Below, one piece after another: positions 8,371 to 17,100 of a DNA stretch of 64,000 nt. Source of the stretch: Micromonospora mirobrigensis. Lineage in GTDB: Bacteria; Actinomycetota; Actinomycetes; Mycobacteriales; Micromonosporaceae. The stretch lies in the NCBI RefSeq assembly GCF_900091555.1, contig NZ_FMCX01000002.1, positions 372,001 to 436,000 on the forward strand, given 5' to 3'. The position numbers and the translations under genes are program-made. The notes beneath the pieces are model-generated. The model searched no databases and was not told the origin of the DNA. It saw only the letters and a program-made list of their open reading frames with translations. Within the stretch, counting starts at the first letter, position 1, and the number at the start of each line of letters is the position of its first letter.

Positions 8371-9495
8371 TCAGCGCACCGACAGGCCGATCGCCTCGTC
8401 GACCCGGTCCAGCACGGCCGCGTCGTCGTCACCGCGTACCCCCCGGAGCAGGTCGATGGCGGTGGCCCGGACCTGACCGATGACCATGGCCAGCGGCAGG
8501 GTGGGGCCCGGGGCGTAGAGCCGCCCGGCGGTGCGTACCGCGGTCAGCGCGGCGCTCTCCGCGGCGGCGGCGTGCCGGTCGGCGGCGTCGGCCGGGCCGG
8601 TCAGGTCGGCGGCGAACGCGGCGCCGCCGGCCCGCACGGCCTCGGCCAGCGAGCGGACGGCCGTGCCCAGGTCGGCGGGGACCGGGGACGGCTGTCGGGT
8701 CAGGGTCACCCCGGCCCGGGCCAGCACCCGGACGTTGCGCACCACGTAGTCGATCTGTCGGATGGAGGCGTCGACCGAGCGCAGCCGGCCGATGTCCCTG
8801 CGGCGGCGGACGTTGAGCCGCAACGCCTCGCCGGCGGCGAGCACGGCGTCCCGCAGCCCCTGCACCGCCGCGTCGGCCCGGCGGGCCCGGTCCAGGGCGG
8901 CGAGCGCGGCGGTCTCGTCGGCGCGGTCCAGGGCACCGGCGACCTCCTCCAGCAGGTCCCCGATCTCGGTGAAGGTCTGCCGGAGCTGACCGACCAGCGG
9001 AGCCAGCGGCCGGCGGGCGTCGACGAGTTGGCTGGCGGCCAGCGCCACCGCGCCGCCGATCAGCGCGTCGACGAACCGGAACGGCACCAGCGACTCCGTC
9101 GGCGGCGAGACCACCACCAGGTACAGCGCGGAGACGGCGGCCTGCACCACGGAGACGCTGCTCGCCCCGATCGCCACCGCCAGGGCCACGGTGAGCAGGA
9201 TGACGGTGAACACGGTCCAGGTCGTGCGCGGGCCCAGGGCCTGCACCACCAGGTCGGCCACCAGCACCCCGGCGGCCACCCCGAGGACCACCTCCACGGC
9301 CCGGCGCATCCGCTGGCCCCGGGCCTGACCGAGGACGATCAGCGCCGCGGCCGGCGCGAAGAACGGCTGCGGGTGGCCGACCAACCGGGTGGCGAGCAGC
9401 CAGGCGATGGTCGCGGCCAGGGTCGCCTCGACCACCGGCAGCCAGCCGGCCCGCAGCCGCCGCAGGGCCGTACGCAGCCAAGTCCACCGCGCCAT
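8371..9495 (-). CDS. FUSC-family membrane protein (aromatic acid exporter-like)
   Basis: About 374 residues. The start at ATG 9493-9495 (MARWTWLRTALRRLRAG) is preferred because GGGAGGAT lies upstream. The first 165 residues form about six membrane helices with 'HPQPFFAPAAALIVLGQARGQ' and 'RAVEVVLGVAAGVLVADL', characteristic of FUSC/ArAE proteins. The second half is a soluble helical domain. The family includes efflux proteins for aromatic acids and other small acids. It stands in tandem with the tetR-like gene, whose 3' end is 87 bases upstream. Confidence 0.85.
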   Translation of the reverse strand: MARWTWLRTALRRLRAGWLPVVEATLAATIAWLLATRLVGHPQPFFAPAAALIVLGQARGQRMRRAVEVVLGVAAGVLVADLVVQALGPRTTWTVFTVILLTVALAVAIGASSVSVVQAAVSALYLVVVSPPTESLVPFRFVDALIGGAVALAASQLVDARRPLAPLVGQLRQTFTEIGDLLEEVAGALDRADETAALAALDRARRADAAVQGLRDAVLAAGEALRLNVRRRRDIGRLRSVDASIRQIDYVVRNVRVLARAGVTLTRQPSPVPADLGTAVRSLAEAVRAGGAAFAADLTGPADAADRHAAAAESAALTAVRTAGRLYAPGPTLPLAMVIGQVRATAIDLLRGVRGDDDAAVLDRVDEAIGLSVR

Positions 9496-9582
9496 CGCCG
9501 CATCCTCCCGGGTTGATCGACCCACCCAGGGTGCTCCTCGCCCGCCCCGCTCGCCAGCGCGGCGCGTCCGACGGGCGCCACG

Positions 9583-10239
9583 TCACGTCCCGGTGAACCC
9601 TCGCAACGCCGCCCGCACGGCGGCGCGCAGGTCGTCCCGGCTCCGGGGGCTGCCCGGCGGCGGGGCGTCGAGGGCGCCCGCGCCCACCAGCCGGTCGAAG
9701 AGCAGGCCGTCGACGAAGGCGACGAACTGGTCGCCCTGCCGCCGGGGGTCGGGGGCGCCGGCCCGGGCGAGCAGGTCGCGGGCCTGCACCCGGAGCACCG
9801 TGCCGTGGTCGAGGATGCGGCGCAGTTCGGGGCGGTGCACCGCCTCGAGCAGGCAGGCGTACCGGGCCAGGGTGCGGTCGCGGCCCACGGTCAGCCAGTG
9901 GTCGAGCACCGCCGCGATCCCGACGGCGAGCCGGTCGAGGTCCGCGGCGGTGAGCCGGGCCGGGAGGGCGGTGGCCTGCGGGTCGGCGGGGAGTTCCTCG
10001 GCGGCGATGTCCGCCCGGTCCAGGTCGGCCAGCCGCTGCACCACCGCCTCGATCAGCGCCTGCCGGGTGCGCAGATAGGCCGAGGTGGTGCCGAGCGGCA
10101 TGCCGGCGCGTGCGTCCACCGCCCGGTGGGTCAGTGACCGCATCCCGCCCTCGGCGAGCAGCGCGATGGCCGCGTCGGCGAGCGCCGCCACCCGGGCGCT
10201 CCGACCGCCCGAGCGCTGCTCCCCTGCCACCGGTGCCAC
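9583..10239 (-). CDS. TetR-family repressor
   Basis: A 218-residue regulator. The helix-turn-helix is at residues 15-60 (RVAALADAAIALLAEGGMRS, then 'THRAVDARAGMPLGTTSAYLRTRQALIEAVV'), followed by a ligand-binding domain with no recognisable ligand. GTG 10239 is six bases after CATACT (10251-10246 on the minus strand), so the mRNA is probably leaderless. It is divergent from the FAD monooxygenase, with a perfect operator-like dyad between them, so it very likely represses both genes. Confidence 0.9.
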   Translation of the reverse strand: MAPVAGEQRSGGRSARVAALADAAIALLAEGGMRSLTHRAVDARAGMPLGTTSAYLRTRQALIEAVVQRLADLDRADIAAEELPADPQATALPARLTAADLDRLAVGIAAVLDHWLTVGRDRTLARYACLLEAVHRPELRRILDHGTVLRVQARDLLARAGAPDPRRQGDQFVAFVDGLLFDRLVGAGALDAPPPGSPRSRDDLRAAVRAALRGFTGT

Positions 10240-10253
10240 GGCGGTAGTATGAG

Positions 10254-10271
10254 CTTCTACAGATGTAGAAG
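10254..10271. promoter_or_regulatory. TetR operator between tetR and the monooxygenase
   Basis: CTTCTAC AGAT GTAGAAG, with perfect 7-bp arms, lies in the 47-bp gap of a divergent pair, directly upstream of the tetR -10 box and before the GGGAGGG ribosome site of the monooxygenase. Its position and shape are classical for an autoregulating TetR protein. Confidence 0.75.
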
Positions 10272-10286
10272 AAGCGGGAGGGCGCC

Positions 10287-11444
10287 ATGACCTCGGGACG
10301 GGCGATCGTGGTCGGCGGCGGCATCGGCGGTCTCGCGGCGGCGCTGGCGCTGCACCGCCACGGCTGGCGGGTCAGCGTGCTGGAGCGCACCGCCGAGCCA
10401 CGGGAGATCGGCGCGGGCCTGTCTCTGACGGCCAACGGCCTGCGCGCCCTCGACGCGCTGGACCTCGGCGTCGCCGTCCGGGCCCACGGTCGGACCGACA
10501 CCGCCGGCGGCCTGCGCGACCGGAGCGGGCGCTGGCTGTCCCGGGTGCCCGCGGCGGAACTGGAACGCACGCTGGGCACCAGCGCGGTCGGCATCCACCG
10601 GGCCGAGCTGCACGCCCTGCTGCGCGCCGCGCTGCCGGCGGACACGCTGGTCACCGGCGCCCGGGTCACCGACGTGGAGCCCGCCACCGGCGACGTCCAC
10701 TACCGCGCCGCCGGCAGCGCCGCGACCGTCCGGGGCGATCTGGTGGTCGGCGCCGACGGCCTGCGCAGCGTGCTGCGCACCCGGCTCTGGCCCGACCTTC
10801 CGCCCCCGCTGTACGCCGGCTCCACGGCCTGGCGCGCCGTGCTGGCCTGGCCGCACCCGCTGCCCACGGCGGTCACCTGGGGCCCGGGCGCCGAGTTCGG
10901 CATCGTGCCGATGGGCGACGGGCGGATCTACTGGTACGGCGCGGTGACCGCCCCGCCCGGTGGCCGCGACACCGACGGTCGGCGCGCCGTGCTCGACCGC
11001 TTCGGGTCCTGGCACGACCCGATCCCGGCACTGGTCGCCGCCACCCCGACGGAGGCCGTGCTGAGGCACGACATCCAGCACCTCGCCACCCCGCTCCCGT
11101 CGTACGTCCGGGGACGGGTGGCGCTGCTCGGCGACGCGGCGCACGCCATGACCCCCAACCTGGGACAGGGCGCCCAACTGGCGCTGGAGGACGCGGTGAC
11201 GCTCGGCGCGGCGTGCGCCACCGGACCGGCCCACGTGTCGTCCGCGCTGGCCGCGTACGACCGGCAGCGGCGGCCGCGTACCCAGGAGGTGGCCCGGGCG
11301 TCGCTGCGCGCCGGCCGGTACGGCCAGCAGCTGCGCAACCCCCTCGCGGTGGCCGCCCGCGACACCGTCCTGCGACTCACCCCGGCCCGGATGGCGCTGC
11401 GGGCGATGGCCCGGTACGCGGACTGGACCCCACCGCCGGCCTGA
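10287..11444 (+). CDS. FAD-dependent aromatic-type monooxygenase (PHBH fold)
   Basis: A 385-residue single-component flavoprotein. It has the three signatures of the p-hydroxybenzoate hydroxylase fold: the dinucleotide motif 'VVGGGIGGLAAALALHRHG' at residues 8-26, the 'LVVGADGLRSVLR' DG motif near 153, and 'GRVALLGDAAHAMTPNLGQG' near 280. Such enzymes use NAD(P)H and O2 to hydroxylate or epoxidise aromatic and polyketide substrates. The divergent TetR repressor suggests induction by the substrate or a related toxic aromatic. The substrate is not inferable. Confidence 0.9.
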   Translation: MTSGRAIVVGGGIGGLAAALALHRHGWRVSVLERTAEPREIGAGLSLTANGLRALDALDLGVAVRAHGRTDTAGGLRDRSGRWLSRVPAAELERTLGTSAVGIHRAELHALLRAALPADTLVTGARVTDVEPATGDVHYRAAGSAATVRGDLVVGADGLRSVLRTRLWPDLPPPLYAGSTAWRAVLAWPHPLPTAVTWGPGAEFGIVPMGDGRIYWYGAVTAPPGGRDTDGRRAVLDRFGSWHDPIPALVAATPTEAVLRHDIQHLATPLPSYVRGRVALLGDAAHAMTPNLGQGAQLALEDAVTLGAACATGPAHVSSALAAYDRQRRPRTQEVARASLRAGRYGQQLRNPLAVAARDTVLRLTPARMALRAMARYADWTPPPA

Positions 11445-11540
11445 TCCACCGACCCGGCGGGGTCACGGCGCCGACTCCTACTGGCACGATGACGACGGGG
11501 CACTCCGGCCCACTGCGGCCGGCGAGCGCGGGAGGCGGCC

Positions 11541-12068
11541 ATGGAACCCACCGGCGACGACCGGTACGACCGCACGATCGCCCGGTGGCGGGCCGCCGGG
11601 GAACGGGCCGACGCCGCCGAGGCGGTGCGCTGCCTCGCCCCCGACGTGGCGGTGATCTCCCCGCTGACCGCCCGGTTCCGCTTCCACGGGCCGGCCCAGG
11701 TGGGCGACATGCTGGCCGCCGCGTACGGGGTGATCGACGGCATCCGGTTCCACACCGCCGTCGGCTCCGGGGACACCCGGGCGCTGTTCTTCCACGGCAC
11801 GGTCGACGGCCAGCAGGTCGAGGAGGCGCAGCTGCTGCGGCTGGACGCTGCGGGGCTGATCCGGGAGCTGACCCTCTTCGGCCGGCCGCTGCCGGCGCTC
11901 ACCGCGGTGATGCAGCGGCTCGGGCCGCCCCTGCTGCGCCGGCAGGGCCGCCCCGGGCTGGCCCGGCTCGTGGCCCTGGCCACCCGGCCGCTGGCCACGA
12001 TGACCCGGGTTGGCGACCGGCGGGTGGTGCCGCTGGGCGATCCGGCGCGGGGCCGCCGGGCGAGCTGA
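11541..12068 (+). CDS. SnoaL/NTF2-like protein
   Basis: 175 residues starting MEPTGDDRYDRTIARWRAAG. Residues 10-115 show the cone-shaped NTF2-like pattern: an initial helix pair, 'CLAPDVAVISPLTARFRFHG', then 'RFHTAVGSGDTRALFFHGTV' and 'EEAQLLRLDAAGLIRELTLFGRPL'. These domains serve as small enzymes or binding proteins, and no catalytic set is obvious here. The C-terminal 60 residues form a basic helical tail. It lies downstream of the monooxygenase with a 96-bp gap and may be a separate unit. Confidence 0.75.
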   Translation: MEPTGDDRYDRTIARWRAAGERADAAEAVRCLAPDVAVISPLTARFRFHGPAQVGDMLAAAYGVIDGIRFHTAVGSGDTRALFFHGTVDGQQVEEAQLLRLDAAGLIRELTLFGRPLPALTAVMQRLGPPLLRRQGRPGLARLVALATRPLATMTRVGDRRVVPLGDPARGRRAS

Positions 12069-12156
12069 CCGGCCCGCGACGACGGGCCCCTCGGCCCTGC
12101 CGCCACCGGCGCGGCAGCGGTCCGATGAAGGGGCGGTCGGCAGAGGGAGGGTCGCG

Positions 12157-12684
12157 ATGGACACCAGGAGCCCCGGCGGGCTGTTCGCCCGGCACCGGCG
12201 GTGGATGTACCGGGACGGCCGGCCGAACTGGCTCGCCCGGTCGCTGAACCGGTTCGCCGCCCGGCAGTTCTCCGTCGGGTGGGCGCCCCGGAACTGGGTC
12301 ACCCTGGAGGTGCCCGGTCGGCGTACCGGCCGGACCGTGGAGGTGCCGGTGGTCGTGGCGGACCACGGGGGTGGGCGTTACCTGGTCTCGATGCTCGGCG
12401 AGGACGCCAACTGGGTCCGCAACGTCCGGGCCGCCGGCGGCCGGGCGGTGCTGCGGCACGGCGACCGGGAGCAGGTCCGCCTCGACGAGGTGCCGGAGGC
12501 CGAGCGGGCCCCGATCCTGCGCCGCTACCTGGCCCTCGCCCCGGGGGCCCGGGCGCACCTGCCGGTGGACCGGCACGCCCCGGTCGCCGAGTTCGCGCCG
12601 ATCGCCGCCCGCTATCCGGTCTTCCGGATCATCCCCGGGCCGACGCCGCCCGCCGCAGGGGCGGGCGGCGCGCAGGCACACTGA
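12157..12684 (+). CDS. F420-dependent nitroreductase/quinone reductase-like protein (DDN family)
   Basis: 175 residues. ATG 12157 follows GAGGGAGG. The segment 'WVTLEVPGRRTGRTVEVPVVV' contains the 'PGRRTGR' signature of the deazaflavin-dependent nitroreductase family, whose members use cofactor F420 in actinomycetes. It is followed by 'GGRYLVSMLGEDANWVRNVRAAGG', also family-typical. It probably reduces quinones or nitro compounds. The downstream membrane gene starts 23 bases after its stop, so the two may be co-transcribed. Confidence 0.85.
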   Translation: MDTRSPGGLFARHRRWMYRDGRPNWLARSLNRFAARQFSVGWAPRNWVTLEVPGRRTGRTVEVPVVVADHGGGRYLVSMLGEDANWVRNVRAAGGRAVLRHGDREQVRLDEVPEAERAPILRRYLALAPGARAHLPVDRHAPVAEFAPIAARYPVFRIIPGPTPPAAGAGGAQAH

Positions 12685-12707
12685 CAGCCGGCTGGGAGGT
12701 GATCGGC

Positions 12708-13316
12708 GTGGGCTTCGGCATCCTCACCGCGCTGGTCCAGGTGGTGGCCGGCGCCCTGCTCGGCGCGGCGGCCGGTGGCCGGCCGGGACTGGCGGTGGGC
12801 GTCGTCGCCGGGCTGCTGCTCGGCGTGCCGTTCGGCTGGGCGGTGGCCACCACCGGCGCGTACCGGCCGGACGCCCGGGGCGTGCTGCTCTTCGCCGTCG
12901 ACCACACCTGGAGCCTGCCGAACACCGCGCTCGGCGCCGCGTTCCTCGCCGGGCACCTGGCCGCCGGGCACCGACTCGACCGCGAGACCTGCCGGCACCG
13001 GGGCCGGATCAACCTGGTCGAGGGGGTCTGGCCCCGGTACGCCACCACCGTCGGCACGGTCTGCGCGGGCGCGTCACCGGGCATCCAGCGGCACGAGGAC
13101 GTACACATCCTCCAGGCCCGGCTGCTCGGCCCGCTCTACCTGCCGCTGGTGGCCGCGAACTGGGTGCTGTTCACCGTGGCGCCGGTCTGGCTGCTCTGGC
13201 ACGACCACGCCAACGCCCCGATCAACCGGTTCCGCCGCTACTTCGAGGTGGGCGTCTATCCGCACACCTGGCACGAGGCCATCGCGTACCGGGTGCAGGG
13301 CCGGCCGCCGCACTGA
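12708..13316 (+). CDS. Small membrane protein with an HExxH motif
   Basis: About 202 residues. GTG 12708 is chosen because GGGAGG lies eight bases upstream. The protein begins with two or three hydrophobic helices (VGFGILTALVQVVAGALLG, 'AVGVVAGLLLGVPFGW'). A loop near residues 125-140 reads 'GIQRHEDVHILQARLLGPLY', which contains HEDVH, a zincin-type HExxH. Another hydrophobic segment ('LVAANWVLFTVAPVWLLW') follows. The pattern HE-x-x-H-x-x-Q...LGP-L-Y resembles small membrane proteins of unknown function. It may be an integral metalloprotease or only a metal-binding protein. No third ligand can be assigned. Confidence 0.65.
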   Translation: MGFGILTALVQVVAGALLGAAAGGRPGLAVGVVAGLLLGVPFGWAVATTGAYRPDARGVLLFAVDHTWSLPNTALGAAFLAGHLAAGHRLDRETCRHRGRINLVEGVWPRYATTVGTVCAGASPGIQRHEDVHILQARLLGPLYLPLVAANWVLFTVAPVWLLWHDHANAPINRFRRYFEVGVYPHTWHEAIAYRVQGRPPH

Positions 13317-13326
13317 ACCCGGCCGG

Positions 13327-13941
13327 TCAGCCCCGGTGCCGCGCCGACCTGCGGTGCCGCCAGAACCGGACCAGCACCACCACGACCACCAGCGCCAGCA
13401 GCGCCTCGCCGCCGAGCCCGAGCCGCCGCTCCACCAGCCGGTACGACGCCCCCGCCAGGTAGCCGAGCCCGCTCACCGCGACGGCCCAGAGCGCGCCGCC
13501 GGCGAGGTTGGCCAGGGTGAACGCCCGCCGTGGGATGCCGCTGAGCCCGGCCAGCCCGGGCACCAGCGCCCGCAGCGCCGCCGCCCACCGCCCCACCACC
13601 ACCGCCGCCGCTCCCCGGCGCCGGACCAGGTCGAGGGCGCGGGCCAGTTCGTCGGAGCGGACGAACCGGCGCGGGGTCCGGTCCAGTAGCCGGCGGCCGT
13701 ACCGGCGGCCCACCAGGTAGCCGACCTGGTCGCCGAGGACCGCCCCGGCCAGCGCGGCGAGCACCACCGCCACCAGCGGCAGCCGCCCGTCGTGGGCGTA
13801 CACGCCGCCGAGCAGCACGGCGATCTCCCCGGGCACCAGCAGCCCGAGGAAGGTCGACGCCTCCAGCGCCGGCAGCAGGAAGGCCAGGAGGAGGACCAAC
13901 GCGGGCGGCAACCCGAGCAGTGCCTCCCACAGGCGGTCCAT
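13327..13941 (-). CDS. DedA/VTT-domain membrane protein
   Basis: 204 residues with four to six hydrophobic segments. Family features: 'LEASTFLGLLVPGEIAVLLGG' with the conserved acidic residue in the first helix, 'GAVLGDQVGYLVGRRYGRRLL' (the G-D-x-x-x-Y element) and 'VVVGRWAAALRALVPGLAGLSGIPRRAF' with the F/GR..P..R pattern. DedA proteins are membrane scramblase- or transporter-like proteins linked to lipid-carrier recycling and membrane homeostasis. It converges on the HExxH gene with an 11-bp gap. Confidence 0.88.
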   Translation of the reverse strand: MDRLWEALLGLPPALVLLLAFLLPALEASTFLGLLVPGEIAVLLGGVYAHDGRLPLVAVVLAALAGAVLGDQVGYLVGRRYGRRLLDRTPRRFVRSDELARALDLVRRRGAAAVVVGRWAAALRALVPGLAGLSGIPRRAFTLANLAGGALWAVAVSGLGYLAGASYRLVERRLGLGGEALLALVVVVVLVRFWRHRRSARHRG

Positions 13942-14121
13942 CCGTCGATTCTGCGCCGGTCCGGACGCCCGCGCGGCGTGGTTGCGCCGCTCCGGTGCGG
14001 GGCGCGCGCCAGCTCACAGGCGGGTGGGCGTTCGAACTGGTCGCGCAGTGGGGACAATGGGTGCCGCGGGTACCGGTACGGAGGCGTACGCCCGGGCGAC
14101 GAGGACGGAAGGTGGCCGCCA

Positions 14122-17100
14122 GTGACCGGTGGGACGGGCGACGACGCGACGGGGCGGGACGCCCTCGCGCGGCTCTTCCCCGGCCACGACCCGACCAGCG
14201 CGGCGCACCGGGCGACCGACTGGGCCGCCACGCCGTTGGGGCCGGTGGACACCTGGCCGGCCGAGCTGCGGGCGGCGATCCGCACGGTGCTCCCGTCGAC
14301 CATCCCCATGCTGGTCTGGTGGGGGCCGGAGCTGGTGCAGATCTTCAACCACGCCTACACCCCGATGCTCGGCGACAAGTACCCGGCCGCCATCGGGCAG
14401 CCCGCCGCGCAGTGCTGGCCGGACGTGTGGGACGCGATGGGCCCGCTCGCCGACGGGGTGCTGGCCGGGGGCGGGTCGGCGCACGGCGATCGCACCATGC
14501 TCTACATGTACCGGCGCGGGTACTGGGAGGAGACGTACTGGACGTTCTCCTACAGCCCGATCCACGACGACTCGGGGGCGGTGGTGGGGGTCTTCGTGGC
14601 CACCTCCGACGTGACCGGCCCGGTGGTCGGCGACCGCCGGCTGGCGCTGCTGCGCGAGTTGGGTGACCTCTCGATCGCCGAGGCCGACACGGCGGGCGAC
14701 GCCGCCCGCGCGGCGGCCCGGGTGCTGGCCGGGGACGGCGCGGACCTGCTGGTCGGCCAGATCCACCTGTACGACCACCTGTTCGCCGCCGTCGGCGAGG
14801 AGGAGCAGGGCGGGTCGGCGCCCGGCGAGCTGACCCTGGTCGCCTCGTTCGGCGACACCATGCCCGACGGGCTGACCGAGACGCACCGCCGACCCGAGGT
14901 GATCGAGGCGCTGCGCACCGGCCTGCCGACCCGGATCACCGGCCTGGGTGACCTCCTGCCCCAGACGCGGCGGCCGGAGCAGCTGGCCGGTCCACCGCCG
15001 GTGGTCGACGCGGTGGTGCTGCCGCTGCTGGCCACCGGGCGCAGCCGCACGGTGGGGGTGCTGGTGCTCGGGGTGAGCCCCTACCTGCCGCTGGACGAGC
15101 CGTACCGGCACTTCATCGAGCTGGTCGGCAGCCGGGTCTCCACGGCGCTGACCGACGTGCTGGCGTACGAGGCCCAGCGGCGGCGGGCGGTGGCCCTGGC
15201 CGAGCTGGACCGGGCCAAGACCGAGTTCTTCACCGACGTCAGCCACGAGCTGCGCACCCCGCTGACCCTGATCAGCGCCCCGGTGCAGGAGAGCCTGGCC
15301 GACGAACGGGACCCGCTGCCGGCGGTGCAGCGGCAGCGGCTGGAGCTGGTCAGCCGCAACGTGGGGCGGCTGCGCCGGCTGGTCAACGACATGCTGGACT
15401 TCGCCCGGATCGAGGGCGGCCGGCTGGACCCGGAGCGCAGCCCGACCGACCTGGCGGCGCTCACCACCGGGGTCGTCGAGTCGTTCGACCACGCCGTACG
15501 CCAGGCCGGGCTGACCTACCGGGTGGACGTCGACCCGCTGCCGCGTACCGGCCACGTCGACCGGGACATGTGGGAGAAGGTGATCACCAACCTGCTCTCC
15601 AACGCCCTGAAGTACACCCTGCACGGCGGGATCGAGGTGCGGCTGCGCGGTGACGCCGAGCAGGTCACCCTGACGGTCACCGACACCGGGATCGGCATCC
15701 CCGCCGACCAGCAGCCGCTGCTGTTCCGCCGCTTCCACCGGGTGCCGGGGGCGGTCGGCCGTTCCGCCGAGGGCACCGGCATCGGGCTGGCCCTGGTCCA
15801 GCAGCTGGTCCGGCTGCACGGCGGCACGGTGGCGGTGCGCTCGGTGCAGGGCGAGGGCTCCACGTTCACCGTCCGGCTGCCGTACGGCGAAGCGGGGGGC
15901 GAGCCGGCGGCGGACGTGCTGCGGCGGCCGGACCGGGCGGCGTACCCGGCGCTGGAGCCCGCGACCGCGACGCCGGGCGGCGGTTTCGGCGCCGCCGCGG
16001 TCGCCCACCCCCGGGACACGCCGACGGTGCTGGTGGTGGAGGACAACGCCGACCTGCGGGCGTTCCTGTCCGGCCTGCTGGCGCCGCACTACCGGGTGCG
16101 CACGGCGACCGACGGGCGCGACGGCCTGGCCTCGGCGCTCGCCGACCCGCCGGACCTGGTGCTGACCGACATGATGATGCCCCGGCTGGACGGGACGGGG
16201 CTGCTGCGGGAGTTGCGCGCGGACCGGCGCACCGCGGGCCTGCCGGTGATCGTGCTCTCGGCCCGGGCCGGCGAGGAGGCCGCGGTCGAGGGGTTGCGCG
16301 CCGGCGCCGACGACTACCTGGCCAAGCCCTTCTCCTCGGAGGAGCTGCTGGCCCGGGTGCGGTCGCACCTGGAGCTGTCCCGGTTGCGCAGTCACGAGGC
16401 GACCTGGCGGGCGGCGCTGATCGACTCGTTGCAGGACGCGTTCGCGGTGGTGGAGCCGGACGGCACGCTGGTGGAGGCGAACGACGCGTACTTCCGGCTG
16501 ATCGGGTCGGAGCGGATCGAGCTGCCGGCCCCGACCGCGCGGTGGTGGCCGGACGCCGAGCTGGAGCCGGCGCAGCACCACCGGATCGTGGCCGCGTTCG
16601 CCGACGCGCTGCGGGTGGGCAGCGGTCGGGTGACGCTGCCGATGCGGCACACCGACGGGCACCGGATCTGGGTGGAGGCGGTCTACAACTCGGTCCGTGA
16701 GCCGCGCACCGACCGTCGGCTCTACGTGGCCACCCTGCGGGACGTCACCACCGAGGTCGGTGCGGTGGCCCGCAGCGAGGCGCTGGCCACGCTGGCCTCC
16801 CGGCTCGCCGGGGCGTCGGACATCGCCGAGGTGCTGGACGCGGGGCTCGGTGAGCTGTGTGAGGTGGTCCGCGGGGCGCGCGGCGTGGCCGTCGCCCTGG
16901 ACGGGGCGGGGGCGCCGGTGGTGGTGGAGGCCGGGATCGGCCTCTCCGCCCGGGTCCGCGAGGTGCTCGCCGGGCTGCGGCCGGACGGGGAGCCATACCT
17001 CGACCGGGACGCCGGGGGCCGGTTGACCGGCGTGGGCACGCGGATCGAACCGGGTGCCGAGGGCGGGGTGTGGCTGGAGGTGGACCCGCCGCGCCCGGTG

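Noticed and set aside
12097..12117. 7-bp hairpin CTGCCGC/GCGGCAG after the SnoaL-like gene
   Set aside because: Short stem with a 7-base loop in very GC-rich sequence; chance pairing is likely, so it is not listed as a terminator.
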